From assembly GCF_003387075.1 (NCBI RefSeq), contig NZ_QUMQ01000001.1:7254001-7318000 (forward strand): a stretch of DNA of 64,000 nucleotides, given 5' to 3'. Source of the stretch: Asanoa ferruginea. Its GTDB lineage: Bacteria > Actinomycetota > Actinomycetes > Mycobacteriales > Micromonosporaceae. This document shows, piece after piece, positions 54,244 to 62,948 of the stretch. A program made the translations under genes and the position numbers. A model generated the notes under the pieces. The model did no database searches. It had not been told where the DNA came from and saw only the letters and a program-made list of their open reading frames with translations. Position 1 is the first letter of the stretch, and every line of letters starts with the position of its first letter.

Positions 54244-54410
54244 GGGGGTTTCTCGTGGATCAGGGTGGTGCTCCGGCGAGGTCCAGGCGGCGTCCGGGCG
54301 TGCGCGGAGATCGGTCGGATACCGGTGTTGTATCTGGCCGGTCTTCGCGTGCGGTCGGTCGTCGCCTGGATCCGGCGGAGCGCCGGCATGATCCACGAGA
54401 GACCCCCTAG
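54240..54410. repeat. 171-base imperfect palindrome (long hairpin)
   Basis: The element begins CTAGGGGGGTTTCTCGTGG and ends with the near-complement at 54389-54410 (22 of 23 outer positions pair, allowing one single-base bulge and one mismatch). Inner segments also pair (GTGCTCCGG with CGGAGCGCC, GTCCAGGCGGCG with CGTCGCCTGGAT), leaving a seven-base loop at 54323-54329 between GATAC and GTATC. The whole intergenic space is thus one stem. It could be an attenuator, an mRNA stabiliser or a decayed MITE with terminal inverted repeats. Confidence 0.8.
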
Positions 54411-54436
54411 CAATGGGGCGGCGTTACATTGACGGG

Positions 54437-55393
54437 GTGCAGCGCCGGACGCTTCTCGCCGCCTCGGTGGCGGCGCTGCTTCCCGCTGCCGGCTGCGGCC
54501 GGGAAGCGCCGCCGCCGCTGCGGCTGATGGTGCCCAACGCGCCCGGCAGCGGCTACGACGTGACGGCGCGCGCGGTCGGCACGGCCCTCGACGTGAGCGG
54601 CGTGGCCAGGAGCGTCGAGATCTTCCACCTGCCCGGCGCCGGCGGCGCGGTCGGCCTGCAACGGCTGGTGTACGAGCGCGGCAACGGCGCCATGCTCATG
54701 CTGATGGGCCTCGGCCTGGTCGGCGCCCAGCACACCGTGCCGGCCTCGGCGACGCTCGCCGACGTCACGCCCATCGCCCGGCTGGTCGAGGAGCCGGAAG
54801 CGTTCGTGGTCACCCGCGACTCCCCGCTGCGGACCATGGCCGACCTCGTCACGGCCTGGCGCGCGGCACCAACCGCCCTGACGGTCGGCGGCGGCTCCAC
54901 CACGGGCGGCCCCGACCACCTGGCGCCGATGCTGGTCGCCCAGGCGATCGGGGTGCCACCGGCATCGGTCCGCTACGTCCGCTACGACGGCGGCGGCACC
55001 CTGCTGGCCGCCGCGCTCGGCGCGAAGGTCGCGGTGGCCGTGTCGAGCCTCGGCGAATACGCCCAGCAGATCGTCTCGGGCCAGCTCCGGGTGCTGGCGG
55101 TGACCGGCGCGGCCCGGACCCCGGGCGTCGACGCGCCGACACTGCGCGAGGCCGGCGTCGACGTCATCTTCCTCAACTGGCGCGGCCTCGTCGCGCCGCC
55201 GGGCCTGACCGCGACCGATGAACGCGGCCTGCTCGACATCGCCGGCGGGCTCCGCGCCTCGCCGGCGTGGCGCGAGACCGTGACCCGCAACCGTTGGACC
55301 GACGCCTATCTACCGGGGTCGGAGTTCGGAACGTTTCTGCGGGAAGCGGATGCCCAGCGCCTGCGCACTTTGACGTCGCTGGGACTCCACTGA
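54437..55393 (+). CDS. Second TctC-like substrate-binding lipoprotein
   Basis: 318 residues from a GTG at 54437; an ATG at 54413 gives a longer, Asp-containing N-terminus. Lipobox LLPAAGC. Bug-fold motifs parallel the first copy: MVPNAPGSGYDVTAR, GGGSTTGGPDHLAPM, and FLNWRGLVAPPGL. It is shorter and clearly diverged from the protein at 51159, so it may bind another carboxylate for the same TctAB, or act as a co-sensor of the CitA-like kinase. It lies beyond the hairpin and has the same strand as tctCBA. Confidence 0.87.
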   Translation: MQRRTLLAASVAALLPAAGCGREAPPPLRLMVPNAPGSGYDVTARAVGTALDVSGVARSVEIFHLPGAGGAVGLQRLVYERGNGAMLMLMGLGLVGAQHTVPASATLADVTPIARLVEEPEAFVVTRDSPLRTMADLVTAWRAAPTALTVGGGSTTGGPDHLAPMLVAQAIGVPPASVRYVRYDGGGTLLAAALGAKVAVAVSSLGEYAQQIVSGQLRVLAVTGAARTPGVDAPTLREAGVDVIFLNWRGLVAPPGLTATDERGLLDIAGGLRASPAWRETVTRNRWTDAYLPGSEFGTFLREADAQRLRTLTSLGLH

Positions 55394-55404
55394 CCCGGGG
55401 CCGC

Positions 55405-56202
55405 TCAGGCCGCGGGATCGCGGCGGCGGAGCACGAGCAGACACGCCGTCGCACACACGGCCACAGTGGCGATCTGGACGACAATTCCGGTCCCCATGCC
55501 GGTCGCGTGGTCAGACTCGAGCAGGCCGACCCAGTTCTGCCAATAGTGGACCGGGAGAATGACGGCGACGGCGTGCAGGGCCGGCTGGCCGTTGAGGATG
55601 CTCGCGGCGACGACGAACGCGACGGCCGCGGCGACCGCCTCGGCGCCGCGGGGCAACAGCAGCCCGAGGGTGAAGGCGATGGCGGCCATGCTGAGCATGC
55701 ACAGCAGCGTGTAGCCGCTCGCGGCGGACACGCGGGCGATGGCGTCGCCGGCGCCCAGGTTGGGAGCACCGATCAGGTGGAACGGGTGCCAGCCAAAGAT
55801 GGCCAGCCCGGTGATCAGTCCGGCCGCCAGCACGCAGGCCAGGGCGACCGTGGTGGCGATCGCGACGGCGGCGAGCTTCGCGGCCAGCAACCGGCTCCGG
55901 GTGACCGGAGCGACATAGAGGTAGCGAAGGACGCCCCAGTCGCGGTCGGCGGATGCGATGGCGGCCGCCAGCAGTGCGACGACGATCGGCAGCAGGAGCG
56001 GCCCGATGAATTCCAGGCTGGCCATGGTGTGGTTGAGCGCCGAGTAGGGAGACGCGCCGAACAGACCGCCCTGCGTGCCGTTTCGATGCCCGGCCGAGGA
56101 AGCGAACGACAGACCGGCCAACACGGGTACGGCGGCCAGCAGCGCCAGCGCGATCAGGGTCCGCACCCGCATCAGCTGGGTGGTGAGCTCAACGCCGAGC
56201 AT
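55405..56202 (-). CDS. ABC-2 type transporter permease
   Basis: 265 residues. Six hydrophobic segments with a first loop (SSAGHRNGTQGGLFGASPYSA) outside, and the coupling stretch SADRDWGVLRYLYVAPVTRSRLL after the second helix, as in ABC-2 permeases of NosY/YxlG type. Overlaps the ATPase gene by 14 bases. Last gene of a PadR-controlled operon. Its stop lies 12 bases from the convergent lipoprotein stop. Confidence 0.85.
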   Translation of the reverse strand: MLGVELTTQLMRVRTLIALALLAAVPVLAGLSFASSAGHRNGTQGGLFGASPYSALNHTMASLEFIGPLLLPIVVALLAAAIASADRDWGVLRYLYVAPVTRSRLLAAKLAAVAIATTVALACVLAAGLITGLAIFGWHPFHLIGAPNLGAGDAIARVSAASGYTLLCMLSMAAIAFTLGLLLPRGAEAVAAAVAFVVAASILNGQPALHAVAVILPVHYWQNWVGLLESDHATGMGTGIVVQIATVAVCATACLLVLRRRDPAA

Positions 56203-56923
56203 GGTCGTGCCCTTCGGTCATGGCGAGGTAGGCGTCCTCGAGTGACTGGTTGGCGAGCACGGTGGCCAACGGGCCCGAGCTGACCAGGCGTCCGCGATTC
56301 ATGACGACGATGTGCGTGGCGAGCTGCTGCACCTCGGCCAGCTGATGGCTGGAGATCAAGATGGTGGCGCCGGCGTTGGCCATGGCCGCCAGATGCTCAC
56401 GCAGAGCGCGTACCTCCGCCGGATCGAGGCCGTTGGCCGGTTCGTCCAGGACCAGCACGTCGGGCCCGCGCATCAGGGCCTGGGCCAGCACGAGCCGCTG
56501 CTTCATGCCCATCGAGTAGCTCTTGACCTTGCGGTCGATCGCCGCGCCCAGCCCGGCCAGGTGCAGGGCCTCGTCGACCGCGGGTGGTGGCCACGTGCGC
56601 CGGGCGGCCGACCACAGCAACTTCAAGTTCCGCATGCCCGTCAGGTGCGGGATGAACGCCGGGCCGTCGATGAGCACCCCGACCCGGCGCAGCACGGGCG
56701 CGCCGAGGCCCACCGGGTCACCGGCGATGCGCACGCCGCCGCCGTCCGGTGTGGACAGACCGACCAGCATCCGCATGGTCGAGGTCTTGCCGGCCCCGTT
56801 CGGCCCGAGCAGGGCGCAGATCTGGCCCGCCTCGACGGCGAAGGAGAAATGGTCGACGGCCCGATGACGGCCGTACCGCTTGGACAGGTCATCGACCTGG
56901 ATCGTCGCCGCTGGCGCGGACAT
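56189..56923 (-). CDS. ABC transporter ATP-binding protein
   Basis: 244 residues. Walker A GPNGAGKTS, signature YSMGMKQRLVLAQALM, Walker B VLVLDEPANGLDP and the switch His in ISSHQLAEV. The YSMGMKQR form is usual in BcrA/DrrA-type drug or lantibiotic exporters. AAAGGTGCC precedes the ATG at 56923. Pairs with the permease downstream. Confidence 0.93.
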   Translation of the reverse strand: MSAPAATIQVDDLSKRYGRHRAVDHFSFAVEAGQICALLGPNGAGKTSTMRMLVGLSTPDGGGVRIAGDPVGLGAPVLRRVGVLIDGPAFIPHLTGMRNLKLLWSAARRTWPPPAVDEALHLAGLGAAIDRKVKSYSMGMKQRLVLAQALMRGPDVLVLDEPANGLDPAEVRALREHLAAMANAGATILISSHQLAEVQQLATHIVVMNRGRLVSSGPLATVLANQSLEDAYLAMTEGHDHARR

Positions 56924-56946
56924 GGGGCACCTTTCTCGGAGGGCCG

Positions 56947-57753
56947 TCAGCGCGCGGCGGCGAACTGACGCCGGCTGGCGACCGTGGCGATGGCGGTCGC
57001 GGCGGCCATCAGGACCACCGTGGTGATCCAGCTAGGGACGAACGGGGTGGCCAGAATCCCCTGGTCGCCGGCCGGCGCCCGCAGGCCCCAGACCAGGGCG
57101 ACGACGGTCGTGCCGGCCATACCGGCGGCCAGCAGGGCCAGGGCCACGGGCCGCAGGTGGGTCGGCTGAGCGGCCGGCACCCGGCGCAGCACGGTGCTGG
57201 CCGCCCAGGCGGTTGCTACGAGCACGGCGACGCCGGCCACCGCGACGAGCGCGAACCCGGTGACCGTGGCCGCCGAGTGCACATCGTGGCCGTGCGAGAT
57301 GGCCAGCGCCAGGCGCACGACGCCATACCAGGCAGCGACGCCGACGACTGGGACGGCCAGGTATTTCCACGCGCCGGCATCCCGGCCGCGCAGCAACGCC
57401 ACCGCCGTCGGAGCCGCGGCGGTGACCAGTGCAAGCAGCGCGATCGCCGCCGCGACGATCACCAAGGTTGGAGCGGTGCCATCTTCGGTAAGTTTCTGGA
57501 ACCCGATTCCCGCCACGGTGAACAGACCGGCGGCCCACACGGCGGTGGTCATCGGGGAACGGGTGGACATCAGCGGGCCTCCGTGGCTGAGTTGGGCGCG
57601 CAGCGCACCCCGCAGCGAGTCGACGATCAGGAGTGGACGGCGGTGGATGCGCAGGTCGCAGAGAAGTTGGGCGTATTCGTCGCCGTAGCGCTGGCGCCAG
57701 CCTGCCGGGTAGCACGCGAGCAGGGCGCGGACCAGCCGCGGATCGCCGGTCAC
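56947..57753 (-). CDS. Membrane protein linked to PadR regulator
   Basis: 268 residues from a GTG at 57753 that overlaps the padR-like stop. The first 55 residues (RLVRALLACYPAGWRQRYGDEYAQLLCDL) are the conserved N-terminal segment of actinobacterial PadR-linked membrane proteins, after which seven or so hydrophobic helices follow. Function unknown; its place between PadR and an ABC exporter suggests a sensor or accessory subunit. A fixed helix order with His-Gly-His in a loop (SHGHDVHS) could bind metal. Confidence 0.7.
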   Translation of the reverse strand: MTGDPRLVRALLACYPAGWRQRYGDEYAQLLCDLRIHRRPLLIVDSLRGALRAQLSHGGPLMSTRSPMTTAVWAAGLFTVAGIGFQKLTEDGTAPTLVIVAAAIALLALVTAAAPTAVALLRGRDAGAWKYLAVPVVGVAAWYGVVRLALAISHGHDVHSAATVTGFALVAVAGVAVLVATAWAASTVLRRVPAAQPTHLRPVALALLAAGMAGTTVVALVWGLRAPAGDQGILATPFVPSWITTVVLMAAATAIATVASRRQFAAAR

Positions 57754-58064
57754 GCCGAGCCCAGCCGCAGCCGGCCCAGACTCAAGGTCGCCAGCCGCTG
57801 CATCCGGCCGGCCTGTGCCGACAGTTCGGCCGCGCCGGCCGCGGTCAGCCGGTAGGGACGGCGGCGCCCTTCGGCCGGCAGGCCCTCGATCAGGCCGCGC
57901 TCCTCCAACCGGGCCAGCGCCGCATACAGCGTGCCGGGGCCGAGGTTGACACCCACCTGTTCGGCGATGTCGTTGGTGATGGCGTAGCCGTGCTTGTCGC
58001 CGTCGGCCAGGCTGGTCAGCACCAGCAGCCCCGGCTCGGCCCAACGGCCCAGTTCGTCGTTCAT
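57750..58064 (-). CDS. PadR-family transcriptional repressor
   Basis: 104 residues. LLVLTSLADGDKHGYAITNDI and LGPGTLYAALARLEERGLIEG are the PadR winged helix with the hallmark GTLY. The short C-terminal helix (LSAQAGRMQRLATL) is the dimer arm of subfamily 2. First gene of an operon with a membrane protein and an ABC exporter; a palindrome lies in its promoter (58098-58116). Such repressors respond to toxic small molecules and release exporter expression. Confidence 0.9.
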   Translation of the reverse strand: MNDELGRWAEPGLLVLTSLADGDKHGYAITNDIAEQVGVNLGPGTLYAALARLEERGLIEGLPAEGRRRPYRLTAAGAAELSAQAGRMQRLATLSLGRLRLGSA

Positions 58065-58097
58065 ACGTTGCTCCGTCCCGCGCTATATCGCCTAATG

Positions 58098-58116
58098 TAC
58101 TACGCGCGACGTAGTA
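58098..58116. promoter_or_regulatory. Palindromic operator upstream of PadR gene
   Basis: TACTACGCGCGACGTAGTA has perfect seven-base arms (TACTACG/CGTAGTA) around a five-base centre. It lies 33 bases before the PadR start in the 81-base divergent region to the small gene at 58146. Position and symmetry suggest autoregulation. The TAC-TAC half sites are typical of operators bound by winged-helix dimers. Confidence 0.65.
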
Positions 58117-58145
58117 ACGCCATCCCAAGGTGACACACTGATGGG

Positions 58146-58382
58146 ATGCGCTCCCCCAAGTGGCTCGTGCCCGTGGCTGGCAGCGCGGTGTGGGCCGGCT
58201 CCTGGTATCTGATGTATCTGGAGATAACGCGCTGGCACCACGTCAAGCCCTCGCTCGCGTTCAACTCCGACATCGCCCCGGGCGCCCGGCCGGGTCTGCC
58301 CCTGATGGTGCTCTACGCCGCCTGCGCGGCCAGCCCGCTGTTCGCTCTCGCTGGGCTCGGGCGGGCTAGGGCTCGTCGGTGA
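58146..58382 (+). CDS. Small membrane protein, uncertain
   Basis: 78 residues with two hydrophobic segments (LVPVAGSAVWAGSWYLMYL and LMVLYAACAASPLFALAGL). A loop has a WHHVKP motif. It is divergent from the PadR gene and overlaps the following regulator gene by 17 bases at the 3' end. No Shine-Dalgarno sequence is seen. Function unknown; coding status is likely because of the hydrophobic pattern and the shared operator region, but not certain. Confidence 0.45.
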   Translation: MRSPKWLVPVAGSAVWAGSWYLMYLEITRWHHVKPSLAFNSDIAPGARPGLPLMVLYAACAASPLFALAGLGRARARR

Positions 58383-59025
58383 GGCCGGCGCGGACGGCGA
58401 ACACGGCGAGCTGGACCCGGTTGCCGTAGCCCGTCTTGCTCATCAGGTTGCCCACGTGGGTCTTGACCGTCGTGACCCCAAGGTGCAACCGCTCGCCGAT
58501 GTCCGCATTGGACAGACCGGCGCCGAGCAGGCGCAGCACGTCGCGTTCGCGCCCCGTCAAAGGCATTTCCGGAAATTCAGCGGGTGTACGCGGGTCCGCA
58601 CGCGCCGACATCGCCTGGGTGACCAGCCTCCGCAACACCGTCGGGCTGAACGGGTTCTCGTCGCGGGCCGCGCGCCGGATGCCGTCGAGCAGCTCCTCCG
58701 GCGTGGCGTCCTTGACCAGGAAACCGCAGGCGCCGGCGGCCAGCGCCGGGTAGAGGTGGTCGTCGTCGTCGAACGTCGTCAGCACGGTGATCCGGGCCTG
58801 GGGGCGCACCTTGAGGATCGCCGTCGTCGCGTCGATGCCGTCCATCCTCGGCATGCGCAGGTCCATCAGGATGACGTCGGGCACGAGCCGCTCGGCCAGG
58901 CGCACCGCGTCGCGCCCGTCGACCGCCTCGCCGACGATCTCGATGTCGGGCTCGGCGGCGCACAGCGCGCGCAGACCCGCCCGCACCAACCGCTGGTCGT
59001 CGACGAGCAGGAGCCGGATGCTCAC
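58366..59025 (-). CDS. NarL/LuxR-family response regulator
   Basis: 219 residues. LLLVDDQRLVRAGL, phospho-Asp in VILMDLRMPRMDG, Lys in LVKDATPEEL. LTGRERDVLRLLGAGLSNADI and TTVKTHVGNLMSK form the output helix-turn-helix. ATGA overlap with the kinase gene upstream. Likely controls one of the flanking ABC exporters. Confidence 0.93.
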   Translation of the reverse strand: MSIRLLLVDDQRLVRAGLRALCAAEPDIEIVGEAVDGRDAVRLAERLVPDVILMDLRMPRMDGIDATTAILKVRPQARITVLTTFDDDDHLYPALAAGACGFLVKDATPEELLDGIRRAARDENPFSPTVLRRLVTQAMSARADPRTPAEFPEMPLTGRERDVLRLLGAGLSNADIGERLHLGVTTVKTHVGNLMSKTGYGNRVQLAVFAVRAGLTDEP

Positions 59026-60221
59026 GCCGGGCCCGCCGCCATCGCCGTCACCGGCAGGACCGCTTGGATCCGCCAGCCCGCCAGACCCAGGCCGGGACCC
59101 GCCTCGAACTCCCCGCCCAGCAGGTGGATCCGCTCGCGCAGGCCGAGCAGGCCATGCCCACCGGTAGGCGGATGCCGCTTAGCCGCGGTGCCGTCGTCAA
59201 AGATGTCGATCCGCACGGCGCCGTCGGCCGTCGCCGCCACCGTAACCGTCGCGCTCGCGTGCGGGCCCGCGTGCTTGAGCACGTTGGTCAGCCCTTCCTG
59301 AACGACCCGCAGCAGGGCCAGGCCGCGCACCGCGTCGAGGCCGGCGACCCCCGGGTCAACCGACGCGTCGAGGGACAGGCCGGCGTTGCGGCTGCGGGCG
59401 ACCGCCTGGTGCAACAGGTCGGGCAGGTCGGCCGGGTCGAGCAGCAACGGCGCGTGCGCCTCCTCGTCGAGCGTCGCGGGGTCGCGCAGCACGGCGACCA
59501 GCCGGCGCAGGTCGGCCAGGGCGGCGGTGCCGGTCGCGTGCACGTCGTCGAGGGCCGCCGCCGTTTCCGGGTCGGCGTCCGGGTCGAGGTGGCGGGCCAC
59601 GCCGACGCGCAGCACGATCGACGCGACGTGGTGGACCACGATGTCGTGCAGTTCGCGGGCGATGGCGGTGCGTTCGGTGGCTCGTACCATCGCTTTCTCG
59701 GATTCTCGCCGTTGTTCGAGCTCGACCGCGCGCTGTTGGGCCTCCGCGGTGGCCAGCCGGGCCGCCTTCAGGTGCAGACCCAGCAGGATCGGTGCGCCGA
59801 GCAGGCTGGCGATCACGCCGGTGACGACGAAGAAGAACGGCGGCTGGAGCGGTGCCAGCGGCACATCGACGAAGTTGACGAACAGGCCGACGGCGGCGGC
59901 GAGCACGCCGGCGGCGATCCAGCGGCGGTCGCGGTGCAACGCCAGGTCGATCAACGCCGCGAAGGTCGCCAGGATGACCACCACGTCGGCGTGGGTGCCG
60001 ATCCGGTCAGTGATCACCAGAAGGCCCGAGAGGCAGAGCACCATCGTCAGCGGGATCCGGCGACCGAACGCGAACAGGGCGGCGGCGCCCAGCGCGAACG
60101 CCCATGCCCAGCCGTCGACCGGGTTGCCGGGCTGGTCGGCCAGCGGCAGGTAGAACACGGCCAGGGCGGTCGGGACGAGGCGCAGCAGGAACGCGCTGCG
60201 CGACCGGGTGGGTGGTGACAC
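59022..60221 (-). CDS. Sensor histidine kinase (HisKA_3)
   Basis: 399 residues. Five hydrophobic segments fill the first 150 residues, then a coiled linker. The H-box is TAIARELHDIVVHHVASIV, the N-box EGLTNVLKHAG, and the G-box GGHGLLGLRERI. It belongs to the DesK/NarX-like group that feels membrane state. Partner of the regulator encoded next. Confidence 0.93.
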   Translation of the reverse strand: MSPPTRSRSAFLLRLVPTALAVFYLPLADQPGNPVDGWAWAFALGAAALFAFGRRIPLTMVLCLSGLLVITDRIGTHADVVVILATFAALIDLALHRDRRWIAAGVLAAAVGLFVNFVDVPLAPLQPPFFFVVTGVIASLLGAPILLGLHLKAARLATAEAQQRAVELEQRRESEKAMVRATERTAIARELHDIVVHHVASIVLRVGVARHLDPDADPETAAALDDVHATGTAALADLRRLVAVLRDPATLDEEAHAPLLLDPADLPDLLHQAVARSRNAGLSLDASVDPGVAGLDAVRGLALLRVVQEGLTNVLKHAGPHASATVTVAATADGAVRIDIFDDGTAAKRHPPTGGHGLLGLRERIHLLGGEFEAGPGLGLAGWRIQAVLPVTAMAAGPA

Positions 60222-60350
60222 CCGTCGACCCTAGATCGCCATTCTGGGTACGCGGTTCCTCCTTCGGCAGGAGGCCGCTCCTGCTGCCGGCCGGCGGGAC
60301 GGGCTTCGTGGCCGACCTCACGGCGCCGCGGGCCGCAGACGCTGGTCGGC

Positions 60351-61001
60351 GTGACCACACCAGCTGACCTGCGGGTCTTCCTCGATGCCGCGGCCCGCCG
60401 CCCCCATTCCGTCGGGGCGATCGCCCCGAGCGCACCGCAACTGTGCCGCCGGCTGGCCCAGATCGTGCCGCGTACGCACGTTTCGACCGTCGTGGAACTG
60501 GGTGCCGGCACCGGGACCGTCAGCGACGCCATCGGAGAGCGGCTCGTGCCGGGCTCCCGCCACCTCGCGATCGAAATCGACCCGTCGCTGGCGACACGGC
60601 TACAAGGGCGGCGGCCCGACCTCGAGGTGGTCGTCGGTGACGCCGCCGACCTGCGGGCGATCCTGAGCGAGCGCGGTGTCGACCGGGTCGACGCCGTGGT
60701 CAGCGGCCTGCCGTGGTCGCTCTTCCCGGCCGCGGCACAACAGCGGATCATGACGGCGGTCGCCCACGTGCTCGCACCGGGCGCCGGGTTCGCGACCTTC
60801 GCCTACCTGCACGCGCTGCCGCTCGCCGGCGCCCGCGGCCTGCGCCGCCTGCTGCACGACACGTTCGACGAGGTGATCGCGAGCGCCTCGGTGTGGCGCA
60901 ACCTGCCGCCGGCCCTCACCTACACCTGCCGCCGCCCGACGGTCCGCTCGACCTGGGCCACCCCCTGCGTCCCGACCGCCTACCCGGCGGCTCATCGATG
61001 A
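60351..61001 (+). CDS. PmtA-like phospholipid N-methyltransferase
   Basis: 216 residues from a GTG at 60351. FLDAAARRPHSVGAIAPSAPQL at the N-terminus and VVELGAGTGTVSDAI (motif I, near residue 47) match the Rhodobacter-type PmtA branch and its rRNA-dimethylase-like relatives. EIDPSLA, GDAADL and SGLPWSLFP are the next motifs, the last replacing the NPPY-like loop. It may methylate phosphatidylethanolamine at the membrane. Divergent from the two-component genes with 129 bases between starts. Confidence 0.75.
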   Translation: MTTPADLRVFLDAAARRPHSVGAIAPSAPQLCRRLAQIVPRTHVSTVVELGAGTGTVSDAIGERLVPGSRHLAIEIDPSLATRLQGRRPDLEVVVGDAADLRAILSERGVDRVDAVVSGLPWSLFPAAAQQRIMTAVAHVLAPGAGFATFAYLHALPLAGARGLRRLLHDTFDEVIASASVWRNLPPALTYTCRRPTVRSTWATPCVPTAYPAAHR

Positions 61002-61017
61002 CCTGGAATGCCATGTC

Positions 61018-61061
61018 GTACCGCGGTACTACCGCCCCGATCGAAGATCGGACCGCGGTAC
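61018..61061. promoter_or_regulatory. Paired palindromic sites upstream of ABC exporter
   Basis: GTACCGCGGTAC at 61018-61029 is a perfect 12-base palindrome. GGACCGCGGTAC at 61050-61061 repeats it with one change. The starts are 32 bases apart, about three helical turns, so two dimers would bind on one face. The ATPase gene starts 79 bases downstream. The regulator is unknown; the truncated two-component system at the window end is a candidate. Confidence 0.55.
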
Positions 61062-61140
61062 CACGGATCGCCTCCGGCCCGGCCCTAGCGTTCGAGCTGG
61101 AACGCCGACGTCGTCGGCGCACGGGATGTCAGGGGAAGCG

Positions 61141-62067
61141 ATGATCGAAGCGCGTGGGCTGACCAAGCGGTACGGCGACAAGACCGCCGTCGACGGATTG
61201 ACCTTCACTGTTCGACCGGGCGTGGTGACCGGCTTCCTGGGCCCCAACGGCGCGGGCAAGTCCACCACCATGCGCATGATCATCGGGCTGGACGCGCCGA
61301 CGTCCGGAGCGGTGACCGTCAACGGCCGCCGGTACGCCCGGCATTCCGCGCCCTTGCACGAGGTCGGGGCGCTGCTCGAGGCGCGATCGATCCACCCCGG
61401 GCGCTCGGCGTTCAACCATCTGATGGCCCTCGCGTACACCCATGGCATCTCCCGGGCCCGGGTGACCGAAGTGATCGACCTGACCGGGTTGCAGTCGGTG
61501 GCCGGCCGGCGGGCCGGAGCCTTCTCGCTGGGTATGGGCCAGCGTCTGGGCATCGCCGCCGCACTGCTCGGCGACCCGCAGACGGTCATGTTGGACGAGC
61601 CGGTCAACGGGCTCGACCCGGAGGGCGTGCTCTGGATCCGCAACCTGCTCACCGCGCTGGCCGCCGAGGGCCGGACCGTCTTCGTCTCGTCGCACCTGAT
61701 GAGCGAGATGGCACTGGTCGCCGACCATCTGATCGTCGTGGGGCGGGGCCGGGTCCTCGCCGACACCACCGTGCGGGAACTGGTGACGCACGCGGGTGGC
61801 GACACCGTCGTGGTCGCCGCCGCCGACCCGGCCCAACTGCGCCAGGTGCTGGCCGGGCCGGGTGTCGAGGTCTCCGGGCACCCCGGGTCGGAGCAGTTGA
61901 GCGTCACCGGCCTGTCGGCGCGGGAGATCGGGCTCAAGGCGGCCGCGCACGGCCTGGCCCTGTTCGAGCTCACGGCCAAGACCGTCTCCCTCGAGGAGGC
62001 ATTCATGGACCTCACCAGGGAGTCCGTCGAATACCACGCGTCGAGCACACCTGTGAGGGCAGCATGA
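61141..62067 (+). CDS. ABC transporter ATP-binding protein
   Basis: 308 residues from the ATG at 61141, four bases after AGGGGAAG. Walker A GPNGAGKST, signature FSLGMGQRLGIAAALL, Walker B TVMLDEPVNGLDP and switch His in VSSHLMSEM. The extra 80-residue C-terminal part (VVAAADPAQLRQVL to SLEEAFMDLT) is the BcrA/NatA-type tail. Pairs with the permease at 62064 (ATGA overlap). Confidence 0.94.
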   Translation: MIEARGLTKRYGDKTAVDGLTFTVRPGVVTGFLGPNGAGKSTTMRMIIGLDAPTSGAVTVNGRRYARHSAPLHEVGALLEARSIHPGRSAFNHLMALAYTHGISRARVTEVIDLTGLQSVAGRRAGAFSLGMGQRLGIAAALLGDPQTVMLDEPVNGLDPEGVLWIRNLLTALAAEGRTVFVSSHLMSEMALVADHLIVVGRGRVLADTTVRELVTHAGGDTVVVAAADPAQLRQVLAGPGVEVSGHPGSEQLSVTGLSAREIGLKAAAHGLALFELTAKTVSLEEAFMDLTRESVEYHASSTPVRAA

Positions 62068-62903
62068 CGATCACGATCGAGAAGCGAGCCGTCCCCGCGC
62101 GGCACACCGGATCCCACCTGAAGGTGACCGGGCGGCGGGTGCTGCGCTCGGAGTGGGCCAAGCTGTGGTCGCTGCGGTCCACGTGGATCACGCTCGGCCT
62201 CGGGCTGCTTTTCCTGTGCGCCTTCGGCACCATCGCCGCACTGCGCTACAAGTCGGTGGTCAACTCCGGGCAGCCGATGGACCCGGACTTCGCCGACGCG
62301 ACGGCCTACAGCCTGGCGCTGTTCGGAGTGCCGTTCTCGTTGATCGCGCTCGGCGTGCTGGGCGTGCTGACCGCGTCCGGCGAATACTCGTCGGGCATGA
62401 TCCGATCGACGTTGGCGGCTGTGCCGCGGCGCCTGCCGGTGCTGTGGTCCAAGGCTGCCGTCTATGGCGGGCTCGCGTTCGTCATCGGGACGGTCGGCGC
62501 ACTGATCGGTTTCCTGATCAGCAGTGGGGTCCTGTCCGGCACGGCGGTCGCGATGAACCTCTCCGACGGCGGCGTCGTGCGCGGCCTGCTCGGCGCCGGG
62601 CTCTATCTGGGTCTGGTCGGCGTCATCGGCGTCTCGCTCGGCACGCTGCTGCGCTCGACCGCGGGCGGGATCTCGGCCCTGGTCGGCACCTTCCTGCTGG
62701 TGCCGGGGCTGATGTCGCTGCTGCCGAAGTCGTGGCGGGCCGACCTCACGCCCTATCTGCCCAGCAACGCCGGCGAGTCGATCTTCGCTCTGCACCACTC
62801 CGCCGGGACGCTGTCGGCCGGTGCCGGGCTGCTGGTCCTGCTCGGGTGGACGGCTCTCGCTCTGGGCGGCGCCGCCTACCGGTTGATGCGCTCGGACGCC
62901 TGA
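62064..62903 (+). CDS. ABC-2 type transporter permease
   Basis: 279 residues. A 25-residue cytoplasmic N-terminus with VTGRRVLRSEWAKLWSLRSTW, the usual ABC-2 lead-in, precedes six helices. SGEYSSGMIRSTLAAVPRRLPVLWSKA is the coupling loop. Works with the ATPase encoded upstream; probably a drug or lipid exporter. The kinase gene begins 46 bases downstream. Confidence 0.9.
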   Translation: MTITIEKRAVPARHTGSHLKVTGRRVLRSEWAKLWSLRSTWITLGLGLLFLCAFGTIAALRYKSVVNSGQPMDPDFADATAYSLALFGVPFSLIALGVLGVLTASGEYSSGMIRSTLAAVPRRLPVLWSKAAVYGGLAFVIGTVGALIGFLISSGVLSGTAVAMNLSDGGVVRGLLGAGLYLGLVGVIGVSLGTLLRSTAGGISALVGTFLLVPGLMSLLPKSWRADLTPYLPSNAGESIFALHHSAGTLSAGAGLLVLLGWTALALGGAAYRLMRSDA

Positions 62904-62948
62904 CGGCCCGGCCGTCCAGCGCACCGTGGTTGCCGGAGGATAGGTCCC

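Noticed and set aside
52666-54396. Long minus-strand frame opposite tctA
   Set aside because: The tctA sense frame has all family motifs; the antisense product is Gln/Asp/His/Arg-rich and lacks structure.
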